Assembly: GCA_963745865.1 (NCBI GenBank)
Contig: CAVUYZ010000004.1
Coordinates: forward strand, 62,001 to 126,000
DNA: 64,000 bases
Direction: 5' to 3'
DNA from: JAHEDH01 sp963745865
GTDB taxonomy: Bacteria; Actinomycetota; Acidimicrobiia; Spongiisociales; ZC4RG35
In this document: one piece after another, positions 10,079 through 17,810 of the stretch
Position numbering within the stretch: the stretch's first letter is position 1
Layout of the letters: every line of letters begins with the position of its first letter
Notes under the pieces: model-generated
Seen by the model: the letters and a program-made list of their open reading frames with translations, nothing else
What the model was told of the DNA's origin: nothing
Database searches by the model: none
Program-made: the position numbers and the translations under genes

Positions 10079-10851
10079 GCGTCGGCCATCCAGATCGCTG
10101 CCGCTCCGTTGCTGCTGGAAACGACCCCTCCGGCGATCTCGATCGTGATGGCGAGTCCGTCGAGTCGGGAAGGGTCGATCTGGAATGACACCGTGGACGG
10201 ATCCGATCCGAGGATGCCGGCACTGACGACCACACCGTCTTGGATCGCCCACAGCTGGTAGGTCTGTGAGTCGTCGAGCGGATCGAACTCGATGTCGGTC
10301 AGCCAACCGTGACCGTCGGCGTCGACCACGATGTCGCCGTGACCGATCTCGCCGTCGAGGGCCGCCTGCAGCGTTCGATCGCTGGCGCGGGCGAGGTCGA
10401 TCGCCAGGGCGGTCGGATTGCTTCTCAGAGCTTCGATGGTCGCATCCTGCTGTCCCAACTCCTGCTCGAGAAGCGCGAGCCGCTCTTGGCTCTCCGCCAG
10501 CTCGCCGCGCGCGGCCGCCAGGATCCCGCCGAGGGACGCAGCCGCCAACAGCGAGGCGATTGCGGCGACCGCCAGCCACCGGCTGGTGCTTCGGGTCGGC
10601 AGCACGATCACATCAGTAGACGGTTCTTGCTGGCTGGGATCGATGTCGTCCTTGATTCGCTTCCAGAGCGACGGTGGCGCTCCCAAGGTGCCCTCGGCAA
10701 GCGCCGCAGCGGCCGAGCGATGGCGGTCCAATTCGTCCCGGCAGTCGGCACAGCCGGAGAGGTGCCGAGTCAATTGCTCGATCTCCGCTGGGTCATCGAT
10801 CGCGTCCAGCGCGAAGACTGCGAGAAGGTCCGTTGCCTCATCGTGTCTCAT
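10075..10851 (-). CDS. rskA: RskA-like membrane anti-sigma factor
   Basis: 258 residues. The N-terminal zinc anti-sigma domain has HxxxCxxC (H30, C34, C37) inside HLSGCADC. One membrane helix lies around residues 90-112. The extracytoplasmic C-terminus matches the anti-sigma-K (RskA) domain, with YQLWAI and a terminal IEIAGG-type strand. It should bind and hold the adjacent sigma factor at the membrane until regulated proteolysis or zinc-site oxidation frees it. It starts 2 bp after the sigma gene stop and overlaps the DUF1295 gene by 4 bp. Confidence 0.9.
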   Translation of the reverse strand: MRHDEATDLLAVFALDAIDDPAEIEQLTRHLSGCADCRDELDRHRSAAAALAEGTLGAPPSLWKRIKDDIDPSQQEPSTDVIVLPTRSTSRWLAVAAIASLLAAASLGGILAAARGELAESQERLALLEQELGQQDATIEALRSNPTALAIDLARASDRTLQAALDGEIGHGDIVVDADGHGWLTDIEFDPLDDSQTYQLWAIQDGVVVSAGILGSDPSTVSFQIDPSRLDGLAITIEIAGGVVSSSNGAAAIWMADA

Positions 10852-10853
10852 GA

Positions 10854-11426
10854 TCAGGTCTGATACTGGTCGAGGTGACGCCCGAGTCGTTGCATCCCTG
10901 TGCGGATGCGACTCTTGACGGTGCCTTCGGGCTCATCGAGCGTCAGCGCAACCTGGCGGTATGACTGGCCGCCGAAATAGGCGAGCTCGATGGCGACCCG
11001 CTCGTCGGGGGTCAGGCCATCGAGCGCTCTCCGCACGTTCTCAGCAATGTGCATGTCGATCACTTCTTCCTCGATGGACGGACCGGAGGTCGCCACCATC
11101 AAATGTTCTCGTTCTTCCCGTGTACGTCGCGAACTCTCCGATCGGATGAGGTCGATTGATCGACTGTGCGCAACGGTCATGAGAAACGTGCGGAGCGTTC
11201 CCCGATCGGGGTCGAATGCCTCGGGTCGATTCCAGAGTCGCACGAAGACGTCCTGGGCCACGTCCTCGGCGAGCGACCGGTTGCGAGTGACCCGGAGCGC
11301 AAGCCCGAAGACGGCGTTCGAATGGCGGCGATAGGTCTCGGCGAGGGCGCCTTCGTCGCCTGACCCGATCATCTCGACGAGGTGGGCGTCCTCCAGCTCG
11401 TCTCTGAGAATCGGTCGTGCAGTCAC
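10854..11426 (-). CDS. sigK: ECF sigma factor, SigK-like
   Basis: 190 residues with sigma region 2 (VAQDVFVRLWNRPEAF, then TVAHSRSIDLIR) and region 4 (LTPDERVAIELAYFGGQSY, then EGTVKSRIRTGMQRL). This is a complete extracytoplasmic-function sigma factor whose pairing with an RskA-like partner puts it in the SigK group. Translation appears to begin at the GTG at 11424-11426, preceded by AAGGAG at short spacing. It probably drives the anti-sigma, DUF1295 and photolyase genes downstream. In other bacteria analogous sigma/photolyase operons respond to light, singlet oxygen or redox stress; the signal here is inferred. Confidence 0.92.
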   Translation of the reverse strand: MTARPILRDELEDAHLVEMIGSGDEGALAETYRRHSNAVFGLALRVTRNRSLAEDVAQDVFVRLWNRPEAFDPDRGTLRTFLMTVAHSRSIDLIRSESSRRTREEREHLMVATSGPSIEEEVIDMHIAENVRRALDGLTPDERVAIELAYFGGQSYRQVALTLDEPEGTVKSRIRTGMQRLGRHLDQYQT

Positions 11427-11483
11427 AGGGCTCCTTGAACGGTTGAAGCTCTGTTACCCCTGGATCCTCACCTCGCAAACATA

Positions 11484-11506
11484 TTTATCACTAAGATCCG
11501 AGTGAT
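11484..11506 (-). promoter_or_regulatory. Putative promoter/operator of the sigK-rskA-photolyase operon
   Basis: Read on the minus strand, TTAGTGATAAA (11484-11494) matches 10 of 11 bases of the motif before the B12 regulator gene and has the same orientation to its gene. It overlaps a perfect inverted repeat ATCACT-N8-AGTGAT (11487-11492 and 11501-11506). TAAATAT just downstream could be a -10 box. This is a plausible binding site for the CarH-like regulator or for the sigma factor's own control. Confidence 0.5.
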
Positions 11507-11542
11507 GGTCCCGAACCGACCTGCGCGCCAGCTCGATCACGG

Positions 11543-11863
11543 TCAGCGAACCGGTCGGAGCAGCTCGTCGACGGTCGAAGCTCTCAGGGACGCGTTCAGC
11601 AGATACGCAGCGGTCGCAAGGTTCCCGAGGACGACGAACGAGACGATCCAGGCGATGGCGACGAAGAGCCGCCGTTCTCGCCAGACGACGAACGCTGCGA
11701 ACAGCGCGACTCCGACATACAGATCGATGAGGGTCACCCGGCCCCATGCCAGGGCGATGATGTCCGACCCCTCGGCACCGAAATTGCCGCTGGCGAACCC
11801 CATCACGAGCGCCCCAGCCATCACGATCACACCCGTAGCGGCGACGAGTCTGGTTACGAACAT
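11543..11863 (-). CDS. Small three-helix membrane protein upstream of sigK
   Basis: 106 residues with hydrophobic helices around residues 5-24, 45-62 and 67-92, and short polar loops. No catalytic motif or named family is recognised with confidence. The ATG at 11861-11863 is well supported by AAGGAGG about 8 nt upstream. A much longer open frame continues upstream, but it is antisense to the DUF427 and hydrolase genes and is not believed. It lies 116 bp upstream of sigK on the same strand, so it may belong to the light/redox operon or be a separate unit, since sigK seems to have its own promoter. Confidence 0.72.
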   Translation of the reverse strand: MFVTRLVAATGVIVMAGALVMGFASGNFGAEGSDIIALAWGRVTLIDLYVGVALFAAFVVWRERRLFVAIAWIVSFVVLGNLATAAYLLNASLRASTVDELLRPVR

Positions 11864-11914
11864 GTTGGAATCCTCCTTGATCGGCACGGAGGGTATGGTC
11901 GCCGGGTCCGTCGA

Positions 11915-12427
11915 TTGTCGAGAATCGTGATTCGCAAGCCGTCCCCAGCTCCACCCGCTCCCGGCCAGGAGTCCGTGTGGGACTACCCGCGCCCGCCCAT
12001 CGCCATCGCCGACGAGCGGCTGGTCGAGGTCGTTCACGATGGAGTGACGGTTGCGTCCACCACCGGGGCCATCCGGGTGCTCGAGACGAGCCATCCGCCG
12101 GGCTACTACCTGCCACCCGGCGATGTCAGAACCGATCTTCTCGTTGCCGAGACCCACCGCTCCATGTGCGAGTGGAAGGGCCAGGCGCGGTATTGGGGGC
12201 TGTCCACTCGCGGTCGGGAACTGCGGTCGGTGGCATGGTCGTATCCCGATCCGACACCGGGGTTCGAATCCATCGCCGGGTACGTGTCCTTCTATCCAGC
12301 AAGAGTCGACGCCTGCTATGTCGGAGGTGAGCAGGTTGTTGCCCAGGCCGGCGACTTCTACGGCGGATGGATCCTGAGCGAGATCGCCGGCCCGTTCAAA
12401 GGCGATCCGGGGACCTGGGGATGGTGA
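11915..12427 (+). CDS. DUF427-domain protein
   Basis: About 170 residues containing a DUF427 fold: EVVHDGVTVASTTGAIRVLE followed by GYYLPPGDVRTDLL and a second half with CEWKGQARYW and AGYVSFYP. The family is a small beta-rich domain of unknown biochemical role, found widely in actinobacteria and some fungi. The frame opens at a TTG (11915); a GTG at 11927 is an equally good start. It overlaps the next gene by 7 bp and is the first of three linked plus-strand genes. Confidence 0.82.
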   Translation: MSRIVIRKPSPAPPAPGQESVWDYPRPPIAIADERLVEVVHDGVTVASTTGAIRVLETSHPPGYYLPPGDVRTDLLVAETHRSMCEWKGQARYWGLSTRGRELRSVAWSYPDPTPGFESIAGYVSFYPARVDACYVGGEQVVAQAGDFYGGWILSEIAGPFKGDPGTWGW

Positions 12428-13266
12428 AGCCGGAGCGCACCGACGTCGTCGTCGCCGACGGCGTGTCGCTGTCTTCCATCGTTCGCGAGGCGCGGCCGGA
12501 CAAGCGGGCGTTCCTCCTGGTCCATGGGCTGGCCTCCAACGCCCGGCTCTGGGACGGCGTCTCCGACTACCTGTTCGAAGCGGGCCACTCGTCGGTTGCT
12601 GTGGATCTGCGCGGTCACGGTCTGTCTTCCCGACCGGACGGCGGGTATGACTTCGCAACCGTCTCCGATGATCTGTCAACCGTCGTCGAATCTGCCCTCG
12701 GACGGCCCGTGATCGCTGTCGGCCAATCGTGGGGCGGCAACATCGCGATCGAACTCGCCGTTCGACATCCCGACCTCGTCACGGGTGTGGTGTGCGTCGA
12801 CGGAGGGTTCATCAAGCTGTCCGACCCCTTCCCCGACTGGGAGGAAGCAAGGCGTCAGTTGGCGCCGCCGGCGTTCCCCGGTGCCACGATGGATGAGATG
12901 CGCCAGCGCGCCCGACAGCGCTTTCCCGACTGGTCCGCAGCGGCCATCGAGGGCCAGCTCGCCAACTTCGAGGTCGACGACGATGGGTTCGTTCGGGCCA
13001 GGCTGCGACGCGAGCTCCACATGAAGATCCTCAGACATCTGTGGGAGCACGATCCCGATGTCATCGCCCGCACCGTCGCCGTCCCGACACTGGTCATCGC
13101 TGTCGATGAGGAGGTGGACGGTCGCGGCCGGAGAGTCGAGCAGTTCGCCCGCTCCCTGGCGTTGGGCACAGTGGAGTGGCTCGATGCCCACCACGATGTT
13201 CATGCTCACCGCCCCAAGGAGGTCGCACGTCTTCTCATGGCGTTCGCCGAGGATCTCGACGCATGA
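12421..13266 (+). CDS. Alpha/beta-hydrolase fold enzyme
   Basis: 281 residues from the ATG at 12421. The fold signatures are clear: the oxyanion-hole strand FLLVHGLASNARLWDG, the nucleophile elbow GQSWGG, an acid residue in the VIAVDEEVD loop and a catalytic histidine in DAHHDVHAHRP. The substrate cannot be told; esterases, lactonases and C-C hydrolases share this pattern. It overlaps DUF427 by 7 bp and the S51-like gene by 4 bp, so all three are probably translated together. An upstream in-frame ATG at 12367 lies inside DUF427 and is less likely. Confidence 0.9.
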   Translation: MVKPERTDVVVADGVSLSSIVREARPDKRAFLLVHGLASNARLWDGVSDYLFEAGHSSVAVDLRGHGLSSRPDGGYDFATVSDDLSTVVESALGRPVIAVGQSWGGNIAIELAVRHPDLVTGVVCVDGGFIKLSDPFPDWEEARRQLAPPAFPGATMDEMRQRARQRFPDWSAAAIEGQLANFEVDDDGFVRARLRRELHMKILRHLWEHDPDVIARTVAVPTLVIAVDEEVDGRGRRVEQFARSLALGTVEWLDAHHDVHAHRPKEVARLLMAFAEDLDA

Positions 13267-14408
13267 CCGGCAGGCTCGTGCTCATGGGTTCCGGCGAACT
13301 GGCTCCCACCATGGTCTCCACGCACCGCTCCAACATCAAGGCGGTCGATGCCCGAACGGTCGTGATGCTCGACACGCCCTTCGGCTTTCAAGAGAACGTC
13401 GACTTGCTGACCGAAAAGATCGTCGAGTTCTTCGACACATCACTCGTGATCGACACCGAGGTCGCGAGCCTTCGCACCGCGGACGAGTCACCGGCGACCG
13501 TCGAGCGGATGCTGGCGTCGGTTCGCAACGGCCGCTATATCTTCGCCGGTCCCGGGTCTCCGTCGTATGCGCTGGCGATCTGGCAGGACGTGGGGCTCGG
13601 CTCTGCGCTCACGGAGGTCATCACCCAGGGCGGTGCGGTGGTTCTGTCGTCAGCGGCCGCATTGACGGCGGGCATCAAGACGATCCCCGTATACGAGATC
13701 TACAAAGCCGGAGTGGACCCCTATTGGCTCGACGGAATGGATCTCGGATCGGCATTCGGGCTCCCGATCACCGTCGTGCCGCACTGGAACAACCAGGACG
13801 GCGGGAACCATGACACCAGTCGCTGCTTCATCGGCCGGCGACGACTGGCGATGCTCGAGCCGGGTCTCGACCACGGGATCGTCGGCATCGACGAACACAC
13901 CGCTGCCACGATCGACTTCGGGTCGGGAACGTTGTCGGTGTCGGGGGCCTCGACGGTGGTGTTGCGAGGGTCGGACACGGTCATTCTCGAGGCCGGCTCG
14001 TCGATCTCCCTCGACGAGGCGCGAGGGATTCTGTCACGAGGCCGATCGGCCACGACCACCGAGGTGACGGTTCCGGCTTCGACGGCATCGTTCACCGATG
14101 CGCTCGACGAGGGCGACGTCGATGCGGCAGCCGAGGCTGCGCTGGCGATCGAGGACGACGTTGCCGGAGGTTCCGAGGATCGATCTCGACTGCGGCGGGT
14201 GATCACCGAGCTCGCAGAGGCGGCCCGCTCCGGACTCGTGGACCCCCGGACGGTGGTCGGTGGCTATGTCGACCTCCTCCTGGAGCTGCGAGCCGCGGCA
14301 CGGGAGGACAAGCGCTGGGACGAGTCGGACGCGATCCGCGATGGCCTCGCCCAACTCGGTGTCGAAGTCCGCGACACCCCCGACGGCGTGGAGTGGGAAC
14401 TGGAGTAG
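13263..14408 (+). CDS. Cyanophycinase-like (peptidase S51) domain fused to a CysRS-type C-terminal domain
   Basis: 381 residues. Residues about 1-215 resemble the peptidase S51/cyanophycinase fold: LVLMGSGELAPTM, LDTPFGFQEN, a FAGPGSPSYA turn, and GGAVVLSSAAALTAG where family members carry the nucleophilic serine. The last 50 residues (LLLELRAAAREDKRWDESD, then AIRDGLAQLGV and EDTP-like RDTPDGVEW) look like the end of cysteinyl-tRNA synthetase, the small CysS C-terminal domain that contacts tRNA. A Glu- and Ala-rich linker sits between. No aminoacylation domain is present. The substrate is unknown; a role in peptide or amino-acyl bond cleavage is only inference. Its ATG overlaps the hydrolase stop by 4 bp. 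Confidence 0.8.
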   Translation: MTGRLVLMGSGELAPTMVSTHRSNIKAVDARTVVMLDTPFGFQENVDLLTEKIVEFFDTSLVIDTEVASLRTADESPATVERMLASVRNGRYIFAGPGSPSYALAIWQDVGLGSALTEVITQGGAVVLSSAAALTAGIKTIPVYEIYKAGVDPYWLDGMDLGSAFGLPITVVPHWNNQDGGNHDTSRCFIGRRRLAMLEPGLDHGIVGIDEHTAATIDFGSGTLSVSGASTVVLRGSDTVILEAGSSISLDEARGILSRGRSATTTEVTVPASTASFTDALDEGDVDAAAEAALAIEDDVAGGSEDRSRLRRVITELAEAARSGLVDPRTVVGGYVDLLLELRAAAREDKRWDESDAIRDGLAQLGVEVRDTPDGVEWELE

Positions 14409-14638
14409 CTCGCTGCGTGGTGTCTCGGTCGGCGCTGGGGCGCCTCCCTCGACGCGTGGTGTCGGTTGCTCGGCCTGGCGGCCTTGCTCCGACGCCTTTT
14501 GCACTTCGTGCGCTTTGTGTGCTTCGCACGCTCGTTTCGTGGCTCGCTGCGCTCGCCGCTCCTTCTTTGTTGAAAGAAGACGGGAGCGCAGCGACACCTG
14601 GTGGCCAGGAGCCAGCGGCCAAGAGCCAACGGCCAATC
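14409..14638. repeat. Intergenic repeat copy 1: hairpin plus GCCANNN array
   Basis: This 230-bp space carries no gene. It starts right after the S51-like gene stop and is closely similar to the sequence after 46419. It contains a long hairpin at 14545-14593: outer 10-bp stem CGCTGCGCTC/GAGCGCAGCG, inner stem CTTCTTT/AAAGAAG. Five tandem 7-bp units GCCANNN follow at 14604-14638, the last overlapping the stop codon of the minus-strand gene beyond. Short inverted repeats with TTCG-type loops are scattered through it. Confidence 0.75.
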
Positions 14639-15650
14639 AGCCTGTGGTGATCAGCTTTCGGTCGGTCTTCGCTTCGGTGTGGAGCCCGGGTTCTGGCTTG
14701 GTGCCGAACAGGGCGGACGCCGCGAACAGTGCGATGGCGACGCCGCCGAGGAGGACCGTCCAGGAGATGGGCGTGAGGGCGGTGTCCTTGATGGCGTCGT
14801 AGTTGTCCAGCTGGCTGTCGAATGCACCGACGGTGACCTGGAATCTCCCCATTGCGTCAGGCAAGGATCCCAGCGCCGCCGCGGTCGCCGGGAACTCGGA
14901 CCCGATGAACGCCTGTACGTCGGGGACGGTCATTCCGAGCGCCTCGGCGAGTCCCGGGATGAGCGCTGTCTGCATCTCTTGGCCCATGGCGCCGACGATC
15001 TGCAAGGCCCCGCTACTCCCTGAGACCAGGTCGGCGGTGTACACCGGACGGAATGCGTCATTCATGTCGTCGGCGGCGTTGGACTTGCCGAGGAACGAGA
15101 GGCTCAAGGTGCTGACGATCACGAGGACTCCGACGACGACTCCTGCCCAGGCCGCCATCCGACCGTCGAAGAACATCCACAGGCCAATCGCGACTCCCAC
15201 GAGCCCGATTCCCAGTATCAACCAGGGAAGCGTTGTGGCGGGCATCGTGCTCGTCGGCAGCGCATCGGCCGACTCGAAGTTGGCCTGTTGGCTCTCGATG
15301 AGCGTTACCACGCCGTTGAACTGGTCGATGATGCCGGGAAGCGCGGCCGCCCCTGCGGCAACGGCCGGATACTCGCTTCCCAGGAAAGCGTTGAACGCCT
15401 CCGGGTCCATACCCAATTGTCCCGACAGCGTCGGAATGACGTCGGTGGAGAATTCGTTGCTCACAGCCGAGAGAGCCGCGATGTCCGCCTGGGTGGTTGC
15501 GATTGCCTCATCGCTCATGACCGTGTCCCGGAAGCCGTCGGTCAGGTCTTCGAAGGCAGGGGCCACGGTGAACAGGCCGTTCATCAGGCCGACCGCCAGT
15601 ACAACGATTCCGGCGATCACGACGCCGCCAGCAGCAATAGATCTTCGCAT
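14637..15650 (-). CDS. Membrane protein with two tandem homologous halves, function unknown
   Basis: 337 residues from an ATG at 15648-15650 with GAGGAG 6-7 nt upstream. There are hydrophobic helices near residues 5-25, 135-158, 165-188 and 300-322. The two extracytoplasmic regions repeat each other: residues about 36-120 and 198-285 both read as [T/N]D-x-FR, then IP-x-L, LGM, AF[L/I]GSE[Y/F]PA and a conserved F-x-V. This is an internal duplication. I recognise no named family. An apparently longer open frame upstream is antisense to the FabH gene and is rejected. Repeats flank the gene on both sides. Confidence 0.8.
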   Translation of the reverse strand: MRRSIAAGGVVIAGIVVLAVGLMNGLFTVAPAFEDLTDGFRDTVMSDEAIATTQADIAALSAVSNEFSTDVIPTLSGQLGMDPEAFNAFLGSEYPAVAAGAAALPGIIDQFNGVVTLIESQQANFESADALPTSTMPATTLPWLILGIGLVGVAIGLWMFFDGRMAAWAGVVVGVLVIVSTLSLSFLGKSNAADDMNDAFRPVYTADLVSGSSGALQIVGAMGQEMQTALIPGLAEALGMTVPDVQAFIGSEFPATAAALGSLPDAMGRFQVTVGAFDSQLDNYDAIKDTALTPISWTVLLGGVAIALFAASALFGTKPEPGLHTEAKTDRKLITTG

Positions 15651-15814
15651 GTCTCTCTCCTCAGTGAAACGTGTGCCGCGTGCCATGGAGCATCGATTCT
15701 CGATGCCGATTGCGTGCCAACGACTGAGAGAAGATCTTTCTGATCCATTCGACACGAGCGCGAATTCCGATGAGTAGAGCCATATGACCTGTTCGGTCGG
15801 TCGGATCCCATCGG

Positions 15815-15995
15815 CCGATTCGGCCAACTGGCGCAGCGTGTTCCGCTGCGCTCGACGCTCCTTCTCTTGAAAGGATGGGAGCGCAGCGACATCTGGGTGG
15901 AAGGCTGTCGGCCTTTGGCTTCTAGCCGTTGGCTTCAGCGACAACCTGGTAGCCAAGAGCCAAGAGCCAAGAGCCAAGGGCCAAGAGCCAACAGC
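15815..15995. repeat. Intergenic repeat copy 2: hairpin plus six heptamers
   Basis: The 347-bp gap at 15651-15997 holds no gene. Its right half carries the same hairpin as copy 1 (15844-15888, identical outer stem CGCTGCGCTC/GAGCGCAGCG, different inner stem TCCTT/AAGGA). Six tandem 7-bp units, mainly GCCAAGA, follow at 15952-15993 and end 4 bp before the DUF3159 stop codon. Confidence 0.75.
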
Positions 15996-15997
15996 TT

Positions 15998-16681
15998 CTA
16001 GAACCCGCTCTCCTGGGGTTGCCACTCGTGGTGGGGGATGTCGTTCTCGAACTGCCGGACCGATGGCCCGCCGAGCTCGACGAGCCGGTTGCGGCCGATG
16101 ACATAGGTGCCGATCAGGAGGGCGAGGAGACCAGGCCATCCGGTTCCGGCCCGCACCAGGCCGAGCGCAGTGGTCTGTTCGGTGGCGAACAACCAGCCCT
16201 GGATCGCGGTCCTGATGCCGAAGAACCCGACCCACAGCCAGGTGACGCGGGTGTACGCGGGGCGAACCCGCGGATGCCAATACCAGTCGATTGGCCATTG
16301 GCGGAGGGCCCAGCTGCTGAACGCCACCATCGGGCGGTTGGCGATGATCGATGCCACGCCGAGAACGGTTGTGGCGACACCCGAGATGATGCCGGGAAGG
16401 AAGTAGTCCTGCGCATCGCCCGACCGGAGAGCGAGGGCGATCGCAAGCCCTGTCCCGAAGAGGCCCGAAACTGCGTATCGGAGCGAGTTCCGCCTGAGCA
16501 GCCTCACCAGGACGACGGCAAGCGCCACACCGATTCCGGCATACCCGGCGGTGGGCATGCCCGCGACGGCGTTGACCAGAACGAAGATGATCGGGGCGAT
16601 GATCCCGTCGATGATCCCCGCTCGCCCCTCGAGCAGCGACCTGATCTCGTCCGTGACTTCTTGTCGAGTCGTGTTGGCCAT
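15998..16681 (-). CDS. DUF3159-family membrane protein
   Basis: 227 residues with five or six hydrophobic helices, beginning MANTTRQEVTDEIRSLLEGR. The pattern of an N-terminal amphipathic stretch, a central RPMVAFSSWALRQWP, then YTRVTWLWVGFFGIRTAIQGW matches DUF3159, an actinobacterial integral membrane family of unknown role. It is divergent from the FabH-like gene with only about 50 bp between starts. The heptamer repeat array sits right behind its stop codon. Confidence 0.85.
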   Translation of the reverse strand: MANTTRQEVTDEIRSLLEGRAGIIDGIIAPIIFVLVNAVAGMPTAGYAGIGVALAVVLVRLLRRNSLRYAVSGLFGTGLAIALALRSGDAQDYFLPGIISGVATTVLGVASIIANRPMVAFSSWALRQWPIDWYWHPRVRPAYTRVTWLWVGFFGIRTAIQGWLFATEQTTALGLVRAGTGWPGLLALLIGTYVIGRNRLVELGGPSVRQFENDIPHHEWQPQESGF

Positions 16682-16731
16682 GACGGACGATCCTATGGTT
16701 CGGTGCTGCCAATGCCGTGGAGAGGAGAGCT

Positions 16732-17795
16732 GTGCAGTCCGTCATCGCCGGCACCGGGGTGGCTGTTCCACCAAACGTCGTGACCAACGCCGATCTGATC
16801 AGGATCATGGATACCTCCGACGAATGGATCCGAACGCGCTCGGGTGTCGCCGAGCGTCGCTTCGTGGATCCGGGAACCGGGTCGTCGGATCTTGCGGCTG
16901 AAGCCGGCAGAGCGGCCATCGCCGATGCCGGCATCGACCTGGAGGCGTTGATGCGCTCGTGACGGCGACGATGACTCCCGATCACACCAATCCCGGGATC
17001 GCCGGTCTGGTGCAGGAGAAGCTCGGGCTGGGCACGGTGCCGGGATTCGATCTCAGGCAGCAGTGTTCCGGCTTCCTGTACGGGCTCGAGCTCGCGGACG
17101 CGCTCATCGCTGCGGGACGGTCCGACACCGTGCTCGTCATCGGGGCCGAGGTCCACGCGGGATATCTGCCGTGGGGGGCCACCTGGGACATCGTGCTCGG
17201 CCGCTCCGACCGGCTGCCCACGACCGAGGAGTACGAGCACAACACGCTCCATCGCAGCTGGAGTGTCTTGTTCGGCGACGGAGCGGGGGCGATGGTCGTC
17301 CAGCGATCGGACGATGAGCGGGCGGGCTTTCTCTCCTCCAGCATCCACACCGATGGCAGCCACTTCGAATTGATCATCGTCCCGGGCCTGGGGTCGCTGC
17401 AGCGACCGTACGCCAGCGAGGCTCAGCTCGCCGCCGGGCTTCACCTGCCGCAGATGGATGGTGGCGGCCTCTACCGGCAAGCGGTGCGGTTGATGCCGGC
17501 GTCGATCTCCGAAGCGCTGGCGGCTGCGAGTCTCTCCATCGCCGACCTCGACCTGGTTGTAGCCCACCAAGCCAACGAGCGAATCCTCGCCGGCGTGCGC
17601 AAGCAGCTCGGCCTGGACGAGCGGGTGGTTCCGTCCAACATCGAGCGCTGGGGTAACACCACGGCCGGGACCCTCCCGATCCTCTTCCATGAGCTCTCCC
17701 GGGACGGCCGTGTCGCTCCGGGCTCGCTCGTCTGCTTCGCGGCGTTCGGCGCCGGAGCCCACTGGGGCGCCATGCTCTACCGGGTCCCAGCCTGA
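16732..17795 (+). CDS. fabH: FabH-like 3-oxoacyl-ACP synthase III (frameshifted)
   Basis: The protein is split between two frames. Residues from the GTG at 16732 (QSVIAGTGVAVPPNVVTN, then TSDEWIRTRSGVAERRF) stop at 16962. The rest (ATMTPDHTNPG, then DLRQQCSGFLYGLE) resumes one frame away. Restoring one G in the run near 16950 would rebuild the expected linking sequence. All three catalytic residues are intact: Cys in QQCSGF, His in VAHQANERI and Asn in RWGNTTAG. KASIII enzymes condense acyl-CoA with malonyl-ACP to start fatty-acid or polyketide chains. A sequence error is more likely than real decay. A good AGAGGAGAG site precedes the GTG. Confidence 0.85.
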
Positions 17796-17810
17796 GACGG
17801 TGTGTCTCAC

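Noticed and set aside
9374..10261. A 295-codon plus-strand frame
   Set aside because: It is antisense to the DUF1295 and anti-sigma genes, which have clear motifs and operon overlaps.
12260..12275. GGTTCGAATCC, resembling a tRNA T-loop
   Set aside because: It encodes part of the DUF427 protein and no acceptor or anticodon stems can be folded around it.
14637..17810. A 1057-codon open frame on the minus strand
   Set aside because: Only its last 337 codons look like a protein. The rest is antisense to the FabH-like gene, passes through repeats, and has Arg/Pro/Gly-rich shadow composition.
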